A DNA stretch of 64,000 nucleotides from Conus ventricosus (lineage: Eukaryota > Mollusca > Gastropoda > Neogastropoda > Conidae). The notes beneath the pieces were generated by a model. The model searched no databases and was not told the origin of the DNA. It was given only the letters and a program-made list of their open reading frames with translations. Below, one piece after another: positions 10,861 to 24,110 of this stretch (positions are counted from its first letter, which is position 1; the number at the start of each line of letters is the position of its first letter). A program made the position numbers and the translations under genes. The stretch covers positions 53,044,757-53,108,756 of the forward strand of contig CM031600.1 of the NCBI GenBank assembly GCA_018398815.1, in the 5' to 3' direction.

Positions 10861-13250
10861 AAGTAAACGGAAGAGGGTAGTCAAACCCAGGTTGTGACGT
10901 AAAAAATGTTCAGTTTGATATTTATACTTTGTTCTCAATCTTTTTTCTTTATACACATTTTCTCTACTTTGTAAACGTCTTCTGCACCTCGTGCATTTAA
11001 AGAGTAAGTACCAATATCAATCTTTATTATGTTGTTCTCTCTCTCTCTCTCTGTGTGAAAGGAACGATGAAAGAAAATCAATTCAAATTGTTGCAAAAGC
11101 CCGCCAGGTACCCAAGATGTGGATTATCGATTTAAAAAAAAAAAAAAAAGTGGCTTAGAACGCAGCCCCTGAATTGGGAACAACTTGCCCTGTCATGAGC
11201 CCAAGGCCAAAACGTAGGGCGGTCATGTCACCTCCATCAATTGTACGTCAGCTTGATAACCATACGAGGGGGCAGGGAAAGAAAGAGATCAACATTGACA
11301 CGAGCGTGATGGGTAAAGAAGAGAGAGAGACAGACAGAGAGAGAACTTTCAACCCCAAACATGCTCATGAATTAGAGGACAAACTTGAAAAGAGTTACAA
11401 TGATCAACAATTTATTTATGAATGTCAAACAAAATGCTTTCAATATAAAATAATCTGTTTATCCTACTTCCTCCAGTCGCCATGAAAGATATATTCCAAT
11501 TTCTCAAACATTGTCCTATCAGATACTGCTACTGCTGAAGGAATGTGAGATAATATATACACAAGATGTGTGCTTTATTAGTCATATTTTGTATCCGCAC
11601 TAGCTGCCTCTCGTAACAAAAACAGAACCCAAATGCAGACAACAATCTACAGATATTCTACCACATTGTTTGACACAGTATATAATTTTATTCTTTGACA
11701 TGAAAAAAATTGACTTTTTTGTCCAATTACAAACGTTTAAAAAAAGAAGAAGAAAACACCATGGCAATTCTGAATAATTTCATGTGGTGTCCAATATATA
11801 ACCTTAGAAAAAAATCATTAAACAAAACAAAACAAATATATATATATATATATATAAAAAAAGTGAAAGAATTATAAATATTACAAATTACACAAACTAT
11901 ACAAACAAAACAATGGCAGAAAAGAATGTGTATTATTCTGGTATTTTTCTAAGTATTTTCAATGAGTAATTTACGTCATTATGCTCCTCTATACCTAAAA
12001 AACAGAAAACAAAATATAGGAAATTGTGAACTCTGATCTGATGGTACAACTCCCGGCACAAAGTGTATATATTTTCATCTTGATATAACTATCTAATTAA
12101 AGGGACACAAATTATGTGCATGTATTACTCCACTATAAATAATTGTAAGAATATGTATGAATGCATTACTACACTTTGCTTTTCTTGCCATAATGAATGA
12201 GCAAAAAGTGAACATACTCACACAAACTCACATATACATCCACAATGATTAGCATGCAGCACATGCACACACACGCTTCTATAAGCCATTAATCTTGTTC
12301 ATGAAACTGTGTATGAAGTTTTGGATCAACCTCTCAGAACTGGGACCCAGCGGTGTGCTGCTGAGTGCTGATTCTATTTGTTCATTGCTAATGGTTGGTT
12401 TCACCTGTGTTTCATACTAACAGGCACTACCCCCATGCTGCTCATTCAGCTTTCCCAAACATGCCGCTTCCAGAATCAACATGTCACTATCCAACAGCCA
12501 GCAATCCACAGGGAGCTATCAAAATCAGGTGTTATGAGAAAACCCACCAGAAAGGACACTACACCACTGCTGAGTCACTTGAACGGTCTCCCATGGGTTT
12601 GTTCCGATTCGGTCCAATCTACGCAGAACACCTACAAACAGCTCAGTCATGGCAACATGGAGAGCCTCCCTCTTCTAGATGGTGCATGTCCTCCAAAGGA
12701 CTGCCCCATCCCATAAAGCTGACGACTCCCAAAGCTTCAAGTAAACCCATGTCAGGCATTGTGTGGAGCTGACATCCAGACTGAGGTCATCACAAGAGCA
12801 AGGCGGGAAGGGTCACTGAATTTGGAGATCTTTCTTTCTTTGCTGTCTATGATGATAATGGAAAATGGTATACATGGTATTACTGATTTCAATTCTTTTT
12901 TCTGAGAGTATCTGGCTGGGCTTTGCTCATCACTGCACAGTGAAAAAAATCCCAAAGTTGACTGAGATACAAACATCTGCTGAGGAACTCTGTGGAAGAC
13001 ACTTCAATTAAACAGATGAAAGTCAGTTCCAGTCATTGCTCTGTGTCACCATCAACACCCTCAACAGTATCAGGAAGGAGTTAGCCCAGGCCCCAACACC
13101 CCTCAGTCTGTGCCTCTTAAGGAGTCTGAACCAACAAACTGTCGGCCTCCAGCTGTGACTCTACCACTGTGCTGTGGTGCTGGTTAACTAGACTTTTCAT
13201 ACCAATGTCTGTAGACAGTTGCCTGTAATTAACATTTTTGTGTGTGCATG
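10861..13250. other. Unique, AT-rich DNA with no recognised gene
   Basis: The stretch holds a short CT tract (about 11038-11052), an A-run near 11137 and a short (TA)n tract (11836-11856). A pair of overlapping open frames at 12378-12772 has no recognisable domain, and no splice or start context makes it convincing. It could be intron or a long 3' UTR. Confidence 0.4.
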
Positions 13251-13259
13251 AGGTGGTGG

Positions 13260-13265
13260 GGTGGT

Positions 13266-13304
<39 letters not shown>

Positions 13305-13322
13305 TGTGTGTGTGTGTGTGTG
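13260..13322. repeat. (TG)n microsatellite
   Basis: A dinucleotide tract with one TAG interruption, followed by a looser TG-rich tail to about 13480. Confidence 0.95.
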
Positions 13323-13499
13323 CATTGAGTGTCTGTTTGTGATGTGTGTTTGTGTTTGTATGTGCGTATGTAGGTACTGCATGCATGCTTGTGTGCATCC
13401 AACTGTATGCATGTGTATGTAGTATGGGGAGTGGAGAAGAGGGGAAAAATGTAGGTTCATGTGTTGTTTGTGTGTGTGTATGCCTATAAGATGGGTTTA

Positions 13500-14190
13500 A
13501 CATATTTGAAAAAAAACAACATAACAGTAACAGCCGATCTTCAGTACGAGACTAAATCATTTCCAATTATCAAGACATCAACTGGAAAAAAAAGAGAGAA
13601 AATAAAAAGACAGAGAAACATGAACTGCTCCTCTTTCACCCCCACTTGTGATAACGACAAAAACACATATATTCTTCAATATGACAACAACTGTGAAAGA
13701 TGCAATGTCAAATACAGAGAAGTATAGAGAATCCATTCGTTGTAATGGAAAGATAAACTACTCCCATCACAAATCTTTCATCTCTCACCAATTGGCAAAC
13801 TGACCATTCTTACAATTCATCAAATCTGTATACATGTAAAACAGGTAATACTGTTTGATTAAAGATTCTAGGCAACCAGTTCAACAACCAGGAAAGTCAA
13901 AATATATGCATACACTTTATCAATGTGTATGATTCTCCAACTACATTCAGACACTTTGTATGTAGATATTTTCTTGTGGGCTAAAACAAACATAGCATTC
14001 TATGAAAGCTCAGTAGACAGGCTAATTATGAGGCAGAATAAACTACCATCTTACAGCAACTTCACTTGTGTCCTACCTTTCTGTCCAGCTATTTTACTGT
14101 TTAAACAGGAAAGGGTTAATTCTCGCATCTCTCTCTCAAAGTTTCTGTTTCATCCTTCCCATTAAAACAGTTCAGAAAGATGAACCATGG
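13500..14190. other. No gene seen
   Basis: AT-rich DNA between two TG microsatellites. Short frames only. Confidence 0.4.
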
Positions 14191-14191
14191 G

Positions 14192-14205
14192 CATGTGTGT
14201 GTGTT

Positions 14206-14245
<40 letters not shown>

Positions 14246-14262
14246 GTGTGTGTGTGTGAGTG
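14192..14262. repeat. (TG)n microsatellite
   Basis: A TG tract with a TTG interruption, flanked by unique sequence. Confidence 0.95.
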
Positions 14263-14264
14263 AA

Positions 14265-16739
14265 CACATGTGTGCATTCAAATACATTGTCCACATTCAT
14301 ACGGAGGTTTGAAAAGACAATAAGTTCAAGGCCTGGACTGAATGCATTCAGATCAAGTTCAAGTCTTGGGATAGATGAGAGGGCAAGAGCTTGTAGGAAA
14401 CAATGGTTATTATACACAAACAACAGTGAACATGGTGTGACTTGGAGTGCAGCAAGAGTGAGCCATCACACACACTCTGTCCATGTATAGTAACATGCAT
14501 AACCAACATAATCACCTTTCAAAACAAGGAAAATGGCACTCATTCTGTTCTCTTTTACTTCCTTGAAAAAAGACGTAATCTCCAATATGACAGATATTAT
14601 GGAAAGGACAATCCTAAGAATCAAATATTACAAATCAGCTATCAACCATAATTGTTTATCTTTATCAAACCATATTAATCATTTTCTTAATATCAACACT
14701 TCCAATAATGACTGCAACTGTCACTGGTAATTATGGTAATGACAGTATCTTACAGAAAGAACAGCGATTTTTTGTGTGGATTTTTTTAATTTTTTAGGTG
14801 GGAATCTGGTCATCTCAAACAGTAACATGCCCTAGACAACACCATCACTGAAACTGTAACATGCCAATAATAACACTATCACTGGAACATGAAACATTCC
14901 CAAAATGAGCTGTTTTCATTTTCAGTCAACACATTATCTTACATGTTTTATTTTCAGAATGGAGAAAAGGAAGAAAAAGGAATACACTAACAGAAATTCT
15001 CTTCCTGTAAAAAAATTTTTAAAAATTTAAGAGGAGCAAATCCCATAACTTTCTTAAAACAAAATAAAAAAGATGACTCGAGAGGTAGACAGCTTAAGGC
15101 ATCAAAAGTTAAAGCTCTGAATATCATACCCATAAATCATCTGCACAGCCAAAATGCTCATGGCACATTGGTATCAGGAAACAATCATGGCAGCTATTCT
15201 GTCATATGATTAATTTGTATGTCCATGATTAACAGATAAATCAGCCATGTAATAAAAAAAATGTAACTATAACAAAATACGCCCAGTTACAAGTGCAAGA
15301 TGAAACTTTGTGAATTTAATCAGAGTTTCATGAATTAACACCATCCACCTGACTGAAAACCAAACATGAAATTATGTCTCCAGAGCAAAGGTAAGAGCCA
15401 AACACACACACCCAAGGAGAAAGGATCTGAAAACTGATGCTCAGTGTGACATCAGTTCTGGAAGTCAAAGCACATTGGATGAAATGTTGATGCTATTTTG
15501 CAAGTCAAATGTATGCAAACTGGGCTGAAGGCTTTACTGTAGTTGGGCAAGAAACAGCAAAACACTAAGTTTGATTAAGTCAGAGTAGAAGGTGTATATG
15601 AATGAGCACAAGCTAACTGATTTGAAAACGAAGGTGAAGGGGTAGGGATACTCCAAACACCTCCATCCCTTTGCCACACACAAAATGCATTCTACTCCGT
15701 CTGTCCTCCACCCCCCCCCCTCCCACCCCTCAATTTTTTTCCCAAACATCTTGTTTTCAGCACTTTAAGATTACCAGATGTGAACAGACTTAAAAGCCAG
15801 AAAATCACCTCAATGTGATATGGTCACGCCACACTTGATAAATGCACTCGAGTATAAACTATGTCAAATTGCGCAACTGCTAGTTGGTGGTCTGATGGAT
15901 CACCTTGCTTCATCTTAGGTCCTCTACAGGGGAGGGAGTGTACATGATTGCGCCAAAGTGTCCCCTACTAACAAGTCGCTGGAGTTCCCCCCTCAAGGTG
16001 AAATGGCCATTACATGCTTTAGAACAATTTCACACTGCATCTCTCTGGTGGCAGTCCTTAGACTAAGCAGAAGAATGTTTCCTTATCAGGAAGTAAAAAT
16101 AATTTTTGTTGTCTTGTTGTTTTTTTCCAGTAGAATTTGTGAAATGAGGAAATGAAATGAAGTACCTTGGAAGGATGCACAAGTTGGTTCCCAGTCCTGC
16201 TCCACAAGGGAGTACAGTGTGTGGTTGTATCAAAGCTAGTGACAGTTGCTTCATTCCAACAGGACATGTCACCCTGGCTGCACCTTGTTGCTACGGCCTG
16301 TGTCAAATAGAAGTTGAGAAACAATGTTTCGTGCAGTAGACATACATGCTCGAAAATCTTACTGACCCAAAGCAAAACATCGATTTCTTATCAATTAATT
16401 TCAGGGCCATTTAAACTGTCGGATGCAAATCAGAAGACTGAAAGAAACCAAGCCAATGGATTTGATTAACAAATGATGTTGTGCAGCAGTCAGGCAGTGG
16501 AGCGGTGGAGGGCAATTAATGGAACCTGGTAATCTGCCACAGGCACTTCACTGTGTGACAATGTTTCCAGATGGAAAACGCTTGCCACCAACGTGGTGCA
16601 AATAGTTCACAGCAACAGCTGTTTCAATGCTATTTCATTCTAAGGCATTCAGAATGTAACAACTTTAAAACAACTATTGCTCCAAATGGGTTTTACGTCT
16701 ATGGAAAATGTTTTACATGAAACATTGCCATATGACATA
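14265..16739. other. Unique DNA with no recognised gene
   Basis: No supported exon was found. A weak two- to three-fold repeat with the words aacatgcc and caccatcactg lies around 14818-14900. The rest is AT-rich single-copy sequence. Confidence 0.4.
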
Positions 16740-17245
16740 GGCGTCAGTGCAATAAAGACTGGTCTAGGAAGCAGGCGACATATACACACTGTGACCCCAT
16801 CATTAAACTGCACAGAAAAAAACACAAGGTGAAGAATGGTCGAAGGACCAGGTAGTGCAATTCAAAAACTGTACAACATTAATGGCAGACAGAAAGTATG
16901 TGAAGGATGGTCAAAGGAACAGATGATGCACAGTACAAACTGTACAATCCCATCATTAACTGCACAGAGAAGGCAGGTGAACAATGGTCGAGGGAACAGG
17001 TAAGACAGTGTACAAACTGTATGACCCCAACATTGACTGCGCAAAGAAAGCAAGTGAAGACTGGACTTGGAAACAGGTGATATACTGTACACACTGTATG
17101 ACCCCAACATTAACTGCAGACAGAAGGCAGGTCTAGTGAATATGTAATACACTGTACAAACTGTACTATGTCAGCGTCAACTACAGACAGAAAGCAGGTA
17201 TAGGCTGGTGGAAGAACAGGCGATATATTTACAAACAGTAACAAC
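16740..17245 (+). repeat. Degenerate minisatellite, roughly 78-bp unit, about six copies
   Basis: Recurring words are actgcacagaaa, aactgtatgacccc, aacattaactgc and gaacaggt, spaced by about 75-80 bases. The copies differ by many substitutions. The minus-strand frames over it (repeating CTVYHLF-like words) are repeat artefacts. Confidence 0.8.
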
Positions 17246-17521
17246 CCCCCCCATTCAAGAAATATATTTGCCTCACCACTTAAAACTCAACCACAAACAA
17301 CTGCATGGAATTGTGTTGCATTTATATTTTGGTGTGTGTCATACTCTCACCAAGAAATTTCTCTGTGCAGAACTCAGTCTGTTGTCTGTTGGCTACAGCA
17401 TGCTGCTGTAGTTTGACATCTCCTTTCTTTACCTCTCCTCCCCTGTCTGCATCTGTTAATCGTTAAACCAGCACAGCGCTCATTCCAAAGTCACATATAA
17501 GTTCAGAAATCCTTAACTGAA

Positions 17522-17690
17522 GTGAAGACGACCATGGTCACTGGTCATTCAGAGGTGTGCACTGTTCAGGCCAGCCCCAATGGCATCATTTCATGTGGGC
17601 TGAACAGCACCCTTCGCCACATCACTGATGACGATGAACATCCACAGGCACTACATCACTTTCTGTCACTGCCTTTTTTCCAATTCATAT
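17522..17690 (+). other. Possible WD40-like coding fragment
   Basis: A plus-strand frame reads VTGHSEV, ASPNGIISCG and STLRHI, which matches the GH ... SP.G ... S.G.D.TLR spacing of a single WD40 blade. No clean splice acceptor or donor borders it, and the frame continues into low-complexity sequence. It may be an isolated exon, a pseudogene scrap or chance. Confidence 0.25.
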
Positions 17691-17943
17691 GCAGCGGAAG
17701 GCAAGGGGTGGGTTGGGGAGGGAGTTGTGCTGATTCTGATTTCAAGCCTACAACAGTCTCTGTTAACGATGTCTCTGTACAGAAATGCCTTCCTCATGTC
17801 AATGGTTTTGGGGTTGTTGTTTTTTTTGTCTTTTCACATCATCCCTCCTTTGAGTCACAGAACTCTATTGACCTATGTACAGAATTCAAGGCCTATCTTG
17901 CGCTAAGTGATTGAAGATAAGTGATTGCTCATTCATTTCCGTT

Positions 17944-18050
17944 GTCCCAGTTTTGTATCTTGCCTGAAGAAGACCCAAGAGGTCGAAACGCATCATGTTT
18001 TGTCTTGTGGTTCGTTTGTCCACATTTTTATGGTGGTTCGCTAACATTTA
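17944..18050 (+). mobile_element. Penelope-like element 3'-end scrap with CTGAAGA-stem-GAAA motif
   Basis: The core is CTGAAGA (17964-17970), one A, GACC, a CAAGA loop, GGTC, then GAAA (17985-17988). It is followed by catgttttgtcttgtg, also seen at 31209-31224, with a related stretch at 32930-32944. At 32899 the same core sits at the 3' end of a Penelope-like copy, so this is taken as a solo terminal fragment of a related element. Confidence 0.55.
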
Positions 18051-19820
18051 TTTAAGATCTATGTACAGAAGATTTAAATCAACTTTGTGCAATTTGGCAC
18101 TGTAAGCTCAAGGACAGAGGTACACCCGAACACAAAACTGAGTCAACTGATGGGGGTAAAACATGTCAACCAATGTTTTACCCCCGTAATAGCAGGGCAA
18201 AGAGAGAATAAAGGGAGGCAAGCAGGGAAGAAAAGCTGGTGAAGCACTAAGATCAGAACCGTCAAAGGGGTCACTCAGGTTACTACAGCTGTTAAATGTG
18301 AGGAATGAATGTGAGGGAACCAGCCATTGCTACAGTGAAGCAACCTGAGTTTTACTAGTCAGCTGCTGGCTATATGAATGAAGAAACAAGCACCTGTTTA
18401 GCACTAAAGAGAGGGAAGAGTGCCATTTGCCTAGCAGACAGGTGAGTAACCTCAAATGTCTTTGCACACAGTTAACTGCAATATTTAGGCGACCAGAGGA
18501 AGCTCATTGGTCATAGCTTAGACAAATTTGACAAAGTACAATTTGTGATGCCAGAGCTGTTTTAATGATGTTGCAGCACAGCAACTCCTTCCTCAGCAAA
18601 ATGAAAAACTCTGACAAATCACGTCTTTCACACTCTTTTAATACTTTTTATCTTGTAATAATATCATCCGTCTTTCCATTCTCCTTATTCTATTGACCTA
18701 CCTACTGAACATCTATAAAAGCTTGATACAAGCTTTTTCGTAAAAATTAATTTATCTGATCTTAACTTTAGTCATCCATCTAAGCAAAAAGTATGAGTTG
18801 TTGAACTCTGATATTGTTGATTTATAACACATTTGACCATGTAACGAGCGGTCAATTCATATCATTCTGTGTCAAAATATCATTCCCTAATGGTATCTCA
18901 ACCATGTAATTCGGAAAAGTGTCATGCATGGAATATAACCTCAGATCTTCCCTTTAATATCTAAAACCACAGGCCCATGAAACCTTGCTCTCCCTCCAAT
19001 TTCTAGAAACACTGGCCCCATACCTGTCCCTTTTTCTTGACTTTTTATTTCAATGGTCACAAAATAGACCCTCATTTAAAAAAAAAATTAAATGTACTGG
19101 CCACAAAAACTCACACTTTCTTTCAGTTTCTTCTCAGTGGAAAATATGTTTTGCTCTTTCAGAGTATAGTCACTGACCTGACGAACCACAAGCAAAAAAA
19201 AAAAAACCAGTTAAAAACTCGGCCCACCTCCAACAAATACATCCATTTCCAATTCAAATCTTCTAAATTCATATTGCCTATATTATGCCTATTATCAAAA
19301 TTTTCTTATAACATGATGACCACAAAATTCATGCTAAACTGATAGGTTCAAACTTCCACAACCTTCACTTGATTTCCTTATTACTGGCCTCATTATCCAT
19401 CCTTTCCTTGTAATATGTTAATGTTTAAAAGTGGAAGCATAATTGTCTCCCAAAGGAACAGGAAATGCAATGGAGCAAACATGCTCACTTGCCAAACTCA
19501 TGAGAATCTCGGCAGCGTGCATCTATGACACACAAAAGGGTCTTGGCTACAGCTTTCTGAACAAGTCAGAAACATACTAGCACTGTCTGCCACAGTTTTG
19601 TACCAACTGCAACATGACACACTCTATAACACTTTCTCTCTCCTTGACACACACAATAACAACAAAAACAAAGGGACAATAATGAGACACCCAATTTATC
19701 TACCTCTGATAGCTGAAGCACTACATCATTCAAGATAAACATGACAATGGTGCAAGTACAAACAATGCCCTCATTTTGTACCATTTCATTGTTTAGATAC
19801 AAAAAAAAGATGGACACACA
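18051..19820. other. No gene seen
   Basis: AT-rich single-copy sequence with several short A-runs and no supported exon. Confidence 0.4.
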
Positions 19821-19824
19821 CACA

Positions 19825-19825
<1 letters not shown>

Positions 19826-19864
<39 letters not shown>

Positions 19865-19960
19865 TTTATATATGTATGTACTCACACACACATACACATA
19901 CATATAAGAATATCTATTTATCTTTATATCTATAAACACGTTATATATATATATGCTTTT
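19826..19960. repeat. (TA)n-rich microsatellite with CA tract
   Basis: A TA tract (about 19829-19875) followed by mixed TATG/CACA sequence and a further TA tract near 19940. Confidence 0.9.
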
Positions 19961-20642
19961 ATGTTCATTTCGTTGTCATAAATAGTCAGTCTCCTTTCAC
20001 AATCACAACACAATGCCATTTTCCATATGTAATCTTGGTTTAGATAATTTTTTTTCCAATTCCTTCTTTCAGTATTTCTCTCCTCTTATTTTCCTCTCCA
20101 GAAACGTTTTCGTGTACTTCTTCTTTTCAATCTTATATAATCATAAAAATATACATGCTAAATCTTTCTTTCTAATTATTAATGGCTTTAAATTCCCCAA
20201 CCATTGATCACAATCCAAATACTGAAGGGGAAGATGAGGAGGAAGGGAGAAAGAAAGAGATGCATTATTTTGGAAAAAAAACAAAATTCAAATAAAACAC
20301 TGAAAAAAAAGACAAATAAACCCAAAGCAATGAAGGCCTCATAGTTTTTCTTAGATTTTAATTGATGCATCCTGCTGATCGTAAGGATCAAACTTATGAA
20401 ATCTGCCAGAGAGAAACACTCATTGACCCATATTCTGTAAGTAAAGCTAAGTAATTACTGTTGTAAGTGTGGGGCTCTGCATTTAGTTTCCTGTATGGCT
20501 TCGCTGTTGATTCCCTATGTCTAATGGATGACAACAGGCATAACAGAGTATCCCCAAAATAACTCTACAACAATGTACTGTCTCTTCTGGTGAGTTGCCT
20601 CCTGATGACTGGATAGGAACAGATCCCTGTAAACCTCCATCA

Positions 20643-20721
20643 TTGGATGAAGTTGGGTGTGTCGTGACTGGATGAAGTTGGGTGTGTCGTGACTGGATGA
20701 AGTTGGGTGTGTCGTGACTGG
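20643..20721 (+). repeat. 25-bp tandem repeat, three copies
   Basis: Three identical or nearly identical copies of a unit starting tggatgaagttgggtgtgtc. The minus-strand frame with repeated THPTSS/HDTPNF words is a by-product. Confidence 0.95.
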
Positions 20722-21216
20722 ATTTCTTTCTGTCTGATTGGGGAGCTGCGACGAGCAGCTTGGAAGAACTGCTGGGAGGGCAGTAAAGATTACAAAGTAA
20801 ACACACACACACTAAAGTAAACAAAAAAAATGATGCCACTGATGAGCATTGTGACAGCACCTAACAGTCATTTTGTCAGCAGAAACAGACCCTAAACCAC
20901 TGCCATCACCTCAATTTGGTTCAAGTCAACCTTGGTTTTGAAACAAGATTTTCACTGATCTAGACGGTGAAAGCAAATTTTCAAAAGTCTTAGACAGTGA
21001 AGTGATGAAAATAGCTTCTTTCAATTTCAAGAGTTTTGAAATAAATACTGTCATATGATATATGCGTCTCTTGGCCTTCAACATCATCTGGGGACAAGCA
21101 AAGATCAGGGCCAATGACCTGTAAATGTTATGATTAAGAGTACTTACATAGCGCCTATCCTGGGTTTGAGACCAAGAAGAGTTGATGAAAGAGCTGCCTG
21201 CTAGGTGCTACATTCT

Positions 21217-22108
21217 GCTGTTTCTCATGTCATTCAGTCGAATGTGTCACGCTGTTTCTCATGTCATTCAGTCGAATTGTGTCACGCTGTTTCTCATGTC
21301 ATTCAGTCGAATGTGTCACGCTGTTTCTCATGTCATTCAGTCGAATGTGTCACGCTGTTTCTCATGTCATTCAGTCGAATGTGTCACGCTGTTTCTCATG
21401 TCATTCAGTCGAATGTGTCACGCTGTTTCTCATGTCATTCAGTCGAATGTGTCACGCTGTTTCTCATGTCATTCAGTCGAATGTGTCACGCCGTTTCTCA
21501 TGTCATTCAGTCGAATGTGTCACGCCGTTTCTCATGTCATTCAGTCGAATGTGTCACGCGTTTCTCATGTCATTCAGTCGAATGTGTCACGCCGTTTCTC
21601 ATGTCATTCAGTCGAATGTGTCACGCGTTTCTCATGTCATTCAGTCGAATGTGTCACGCTGTTTCTCATGTCATTCAGTCGAATGTGTCACGCTGTTTCT
21701 CATGTCATTCAGTCGAATGTGTCACGCTGTTTCTCATGTCATTCAGTCGAATGTGTCACGCTGTTTCTCATGTCATTCAGTCGAATGTGTCACACTCTTC
21801 TCATGTCATTCAGTCGAATGTGTCACGCTGTTTCTCATGTCATTCAGTCGAATGTGTCACGCTGTTTCTCATGTCATTCAGTCGAATGTGTCACGCTGTT
21901 TCTCATGTCATTCAGTCGAATGTGTCACGCTGTTTCTCATGTCATTCAGTCGAATGTGTCACGCTGTTTCTCATGTCATTCAGTCGAATGTGTAACGCTG
22001 TTTTCTCATGTCATTCAGTCGAATGTGTCACGCTGTTTCTCATGTCATTCAGTCGAATGTGTCACGCTGTTTCTCATGTCATTCAGTCGAATGTGTCACG
22101 CTGTTTTT
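21217..22108 (+). repeat. 34-bp minisatellite, about 26 copies
   Basis: The unit begins tgtttctcatgtcattcagt and ends gtgtcacgc. Most copies are identical. Variants include ccgttt, a one-base-shorter gcgttt, a gaattgtgtc copy and a gttttctc copy. Because 34 is not a multiple of three and the unit lacks stops, all three plus-strand frames stay open. This gives spurious ORFs of up to 356 codons with a 34-residue period. Confidence 0.97.
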
Positions 22109-23530
22109 CATTCATTCTTTTGGTTCCTGCAATGTGTACACGTCATCCATGCCAACAGCCAAAAGTGGCCTTCTCTTCCAAAGGTTGGTGATGGGATTTT
22201 ACGTGTGTGCAAGAGGTTATGCATGCATTACACAAGGAACCTCAGTTTATAATCTCATTCAAAGGACTTATTCATTCAAAATACACAGTCAATTTACAAT
22301 TAAAGACTCATGACCGAATACTATTACTGTTGTTTGTAGTTTATAAAAAAAATATGAAAGAAGAAAACTGAGTGAATAATACTGACTGAATGACACAGAA
22401 AATGACAGAATGGAATGCCATCAGGCAGCTCTTCAGCAGGCTTTACCTAGGTAGGCAGCCCGTTTTGTACATGAGAATGTGGACAGTGAAGCACTTAGAG
22501 CTTGGTCTCTAAACAAGGATAGGGGCTATATAAGTACTCTTCACAAAAAGAACTTGACTGTTCATTAGAAGTAACTGTCAGCTGAAATAACCAGATCCAT
22601 GCTTCATGTAGTATTATTGGGAGAAAGGGAGAGAAGAGGAGGGGTGGGGGTGGGGGAGGAGCAGAGGAGGAAGGAAAAGGAGAACTCTGATTCCAGGTCA
22701 TTTGTCATCTTGAAAGATTTTAAACTCTCTCCACTTAAAAAAAAAAAAAAGAAATCACAGCTATATTAACCTTTTAGGGTCCAAATTCAGGAGCCAAAGG
22801 ATGAAGGGAGAAGTTGGCTTTAAACTTACTACTTCACTGTTCAATGTAACACTTCAAAAGAACTCAAATATTCCACTACATGTAGTTGCTGACACTCACA
22901 AAACATCATTTTGGCTTTATTCTGAAATATTTTATCAACATTTTCCAACATGACTCTTAACCCCCATATTTTGTTTTCCCTAGCATTTTGAAATTTGTTG
23001 TTGTTTTTTGTAAAATCAATTCAGGGTCTCAGAATGATCTTTTAAACCTGGGAAATTCCTGAGAAAAAAAAATTGGAGGATAGACAGCTGTGTTTAATTT
23101 CTTAAATTTGAAATCAACAAAAAACCCATAACTGTCCATGGATATCAAGCAACTGCAAGAGAAGAGCAAAGACATCACTTTCAAATCATTTAGATGCTAC
23201 ATTAACTGCTGTAAAAATATCCCAAACTTTTTTTTCAAAAAAGAAAATACATTGCATGGTGATCTTTCTCAATCATGTTCTGAAAGGGGAATGAGGCAGG
23301 TTTTTTTTGGTTTTGTTTTGTTTTAAACAGATTTTAAACAATGATACCCCCAAATATAGTATGACTATTTACATATCCTCCATATTTTAATATTTCATGC
23401 ACAGATTAATCTCGTATAAACATATATTCATATTCCAGATTACATAGTTTACATTCCTGAACCCAGTTTCGAAGACATGCCCCAAATAACTTTCCGACTC
23501 ATTTGCAGTGGGTCATTATCACCTTCTTTC
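22109..23530. other. No gene seen; probable 3' flank of the minus-strand coiled-coil gene
   Basis: Contains an A-run (about 22738-22750), a purine-rich tract (22620-22680) and T-runs near 23225 and 23303. If the terminal exon at 23676-23717 is right, the sequence just below it is that gene's 3' UTR. Confidence 0.35.
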
Positions 23531-23675
23531 CTTCAAGTCAGTTGTTCAAAATCAAGTATGGCCTCGTATATACTTCTGACTTGTTTGATAGATTCCAAGT
23601 TTTGTTGTTGTCCAGTTAAAGGAGGGTTGTCCAGAACGCATGTCCCCATCTGGTTACTGGTGAAGTGCTGAAGTC

Positions 23676-23717
23676 TTAGTTTTGCAGCTCTGGAAGCCTC
23701 TTCCTCATGACAGCCAG
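23676..23717 (-). CDS. Candidate terminal exon of minus-strand coiled-coil gene
   Basis: A strong acceptor (TTTCGTCTGTTCCCAG on the minus strand) precedes a 14-codon frame reading LAVMRKRLPELQN and a stop. The exon is entered in phase 0, as required by the donor of the exon at 27482-27606. The joined C-terminus would be one continuous charged helix. In another frame the sequence stays open to a TGA at 23533-23535 (ending LDFEQLT), which would be used if the upstream exon ended in a different phase. I prefer the phase-consistent short reading. The protein is not identified. Confidence 0.4.
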   Translation of the reverse strand: MAVMRKRLPELQN

Positions 23718-23764
23718 CTGGGAACAGACGAAATAAATGTTAGAAACATTACATTAGACAAAAC

Positions 23765-23990
23765 TAGCCGCTGTGATGAAGTGGTTAGCGCCACACACAG
23801 CCACCGCTGGGAGGTTGTGGGTTCGATTCCCATCAGAGTCATGTGGGAGTTTTCTGCCCCGACCGGCTCCTACCCAGAGTTGAGTTTGCTATGGACTCAG
23901 TTGGGAAGACTGGGACCACACAGTCGAGTTTCATCCACTAAACGGATGCATCTCTGAGAGTGCTGCTCAAATTTCCTGACCAACACAGCA
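23765..23990 (+). mobile_element. tRNA-derived SINE
   Basis: The head has a pol III A box-like stretch (tgatgaagtggttagcg, 23774-23790) and, about 30 bases on, a B box ggttcgattccc (about 23819-23830), the usual spacing for a tRNA promoter. The part 3' of the B box does not complete a tRNA cloverleaf; instead an unrelated body follows (gaccggctcctacccag, aagactgggaccac, ctaaacggatgc). That is the standard layout of a tRNA-derived SINE. Its length is about 200-225 bases; the 3' edge is uncertain. Confidence 0.75.
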
Positions 23991-24034
23991 GCTGTCTGTA
24001 TCTCTTGGGCCTGGTTGACGCCGGGGTATATCAT

Positions 24035-24110
24035 GAAAGTAAGCATAGAGTACAGCCCTGTCATGCAGTCTCAGACCAGAATGGAAATCTGTAGCATCAT
24101 CTTCATCATC
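24035..24110 (+). repeat. Single copy of the unit amplified at 46300-46860
   Basis: The words cctgtcatgcagtctcagaccagaatgga and gcatcat match the degenerate tandem units at 46300-46860 (…cttgtcatg..tctcagaccaaaatgga…). Confidence 0.6.

Noticed and set aside
12378..12772. Overlapping ORFs of 112 and 125 codons
   Set aside because: Two frames open over the same stretch, no domain, no coding-like composition and no splice context.
21182..22313. Three overlapping ORFs of 244-356 codons with Cys/His-rich repeats
   Set aside because: They are the three reading frames of a 34-bp minisatellite, not a zinc-rich protein.
23533..23675. Longer open frame ending LDFEQLT as the terminal exon
   Set aside because: Not excluded, but it needs a donor in a different phase from the one seen at 27482; kept only as the alternative in that entry.
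23765..23840. A true tRNA gene
   Set aside because: A and B boxes are present, but the part 3' of the B box does not close an acceptor stem and runs on into an unrelated body, so a SINE is the better call.
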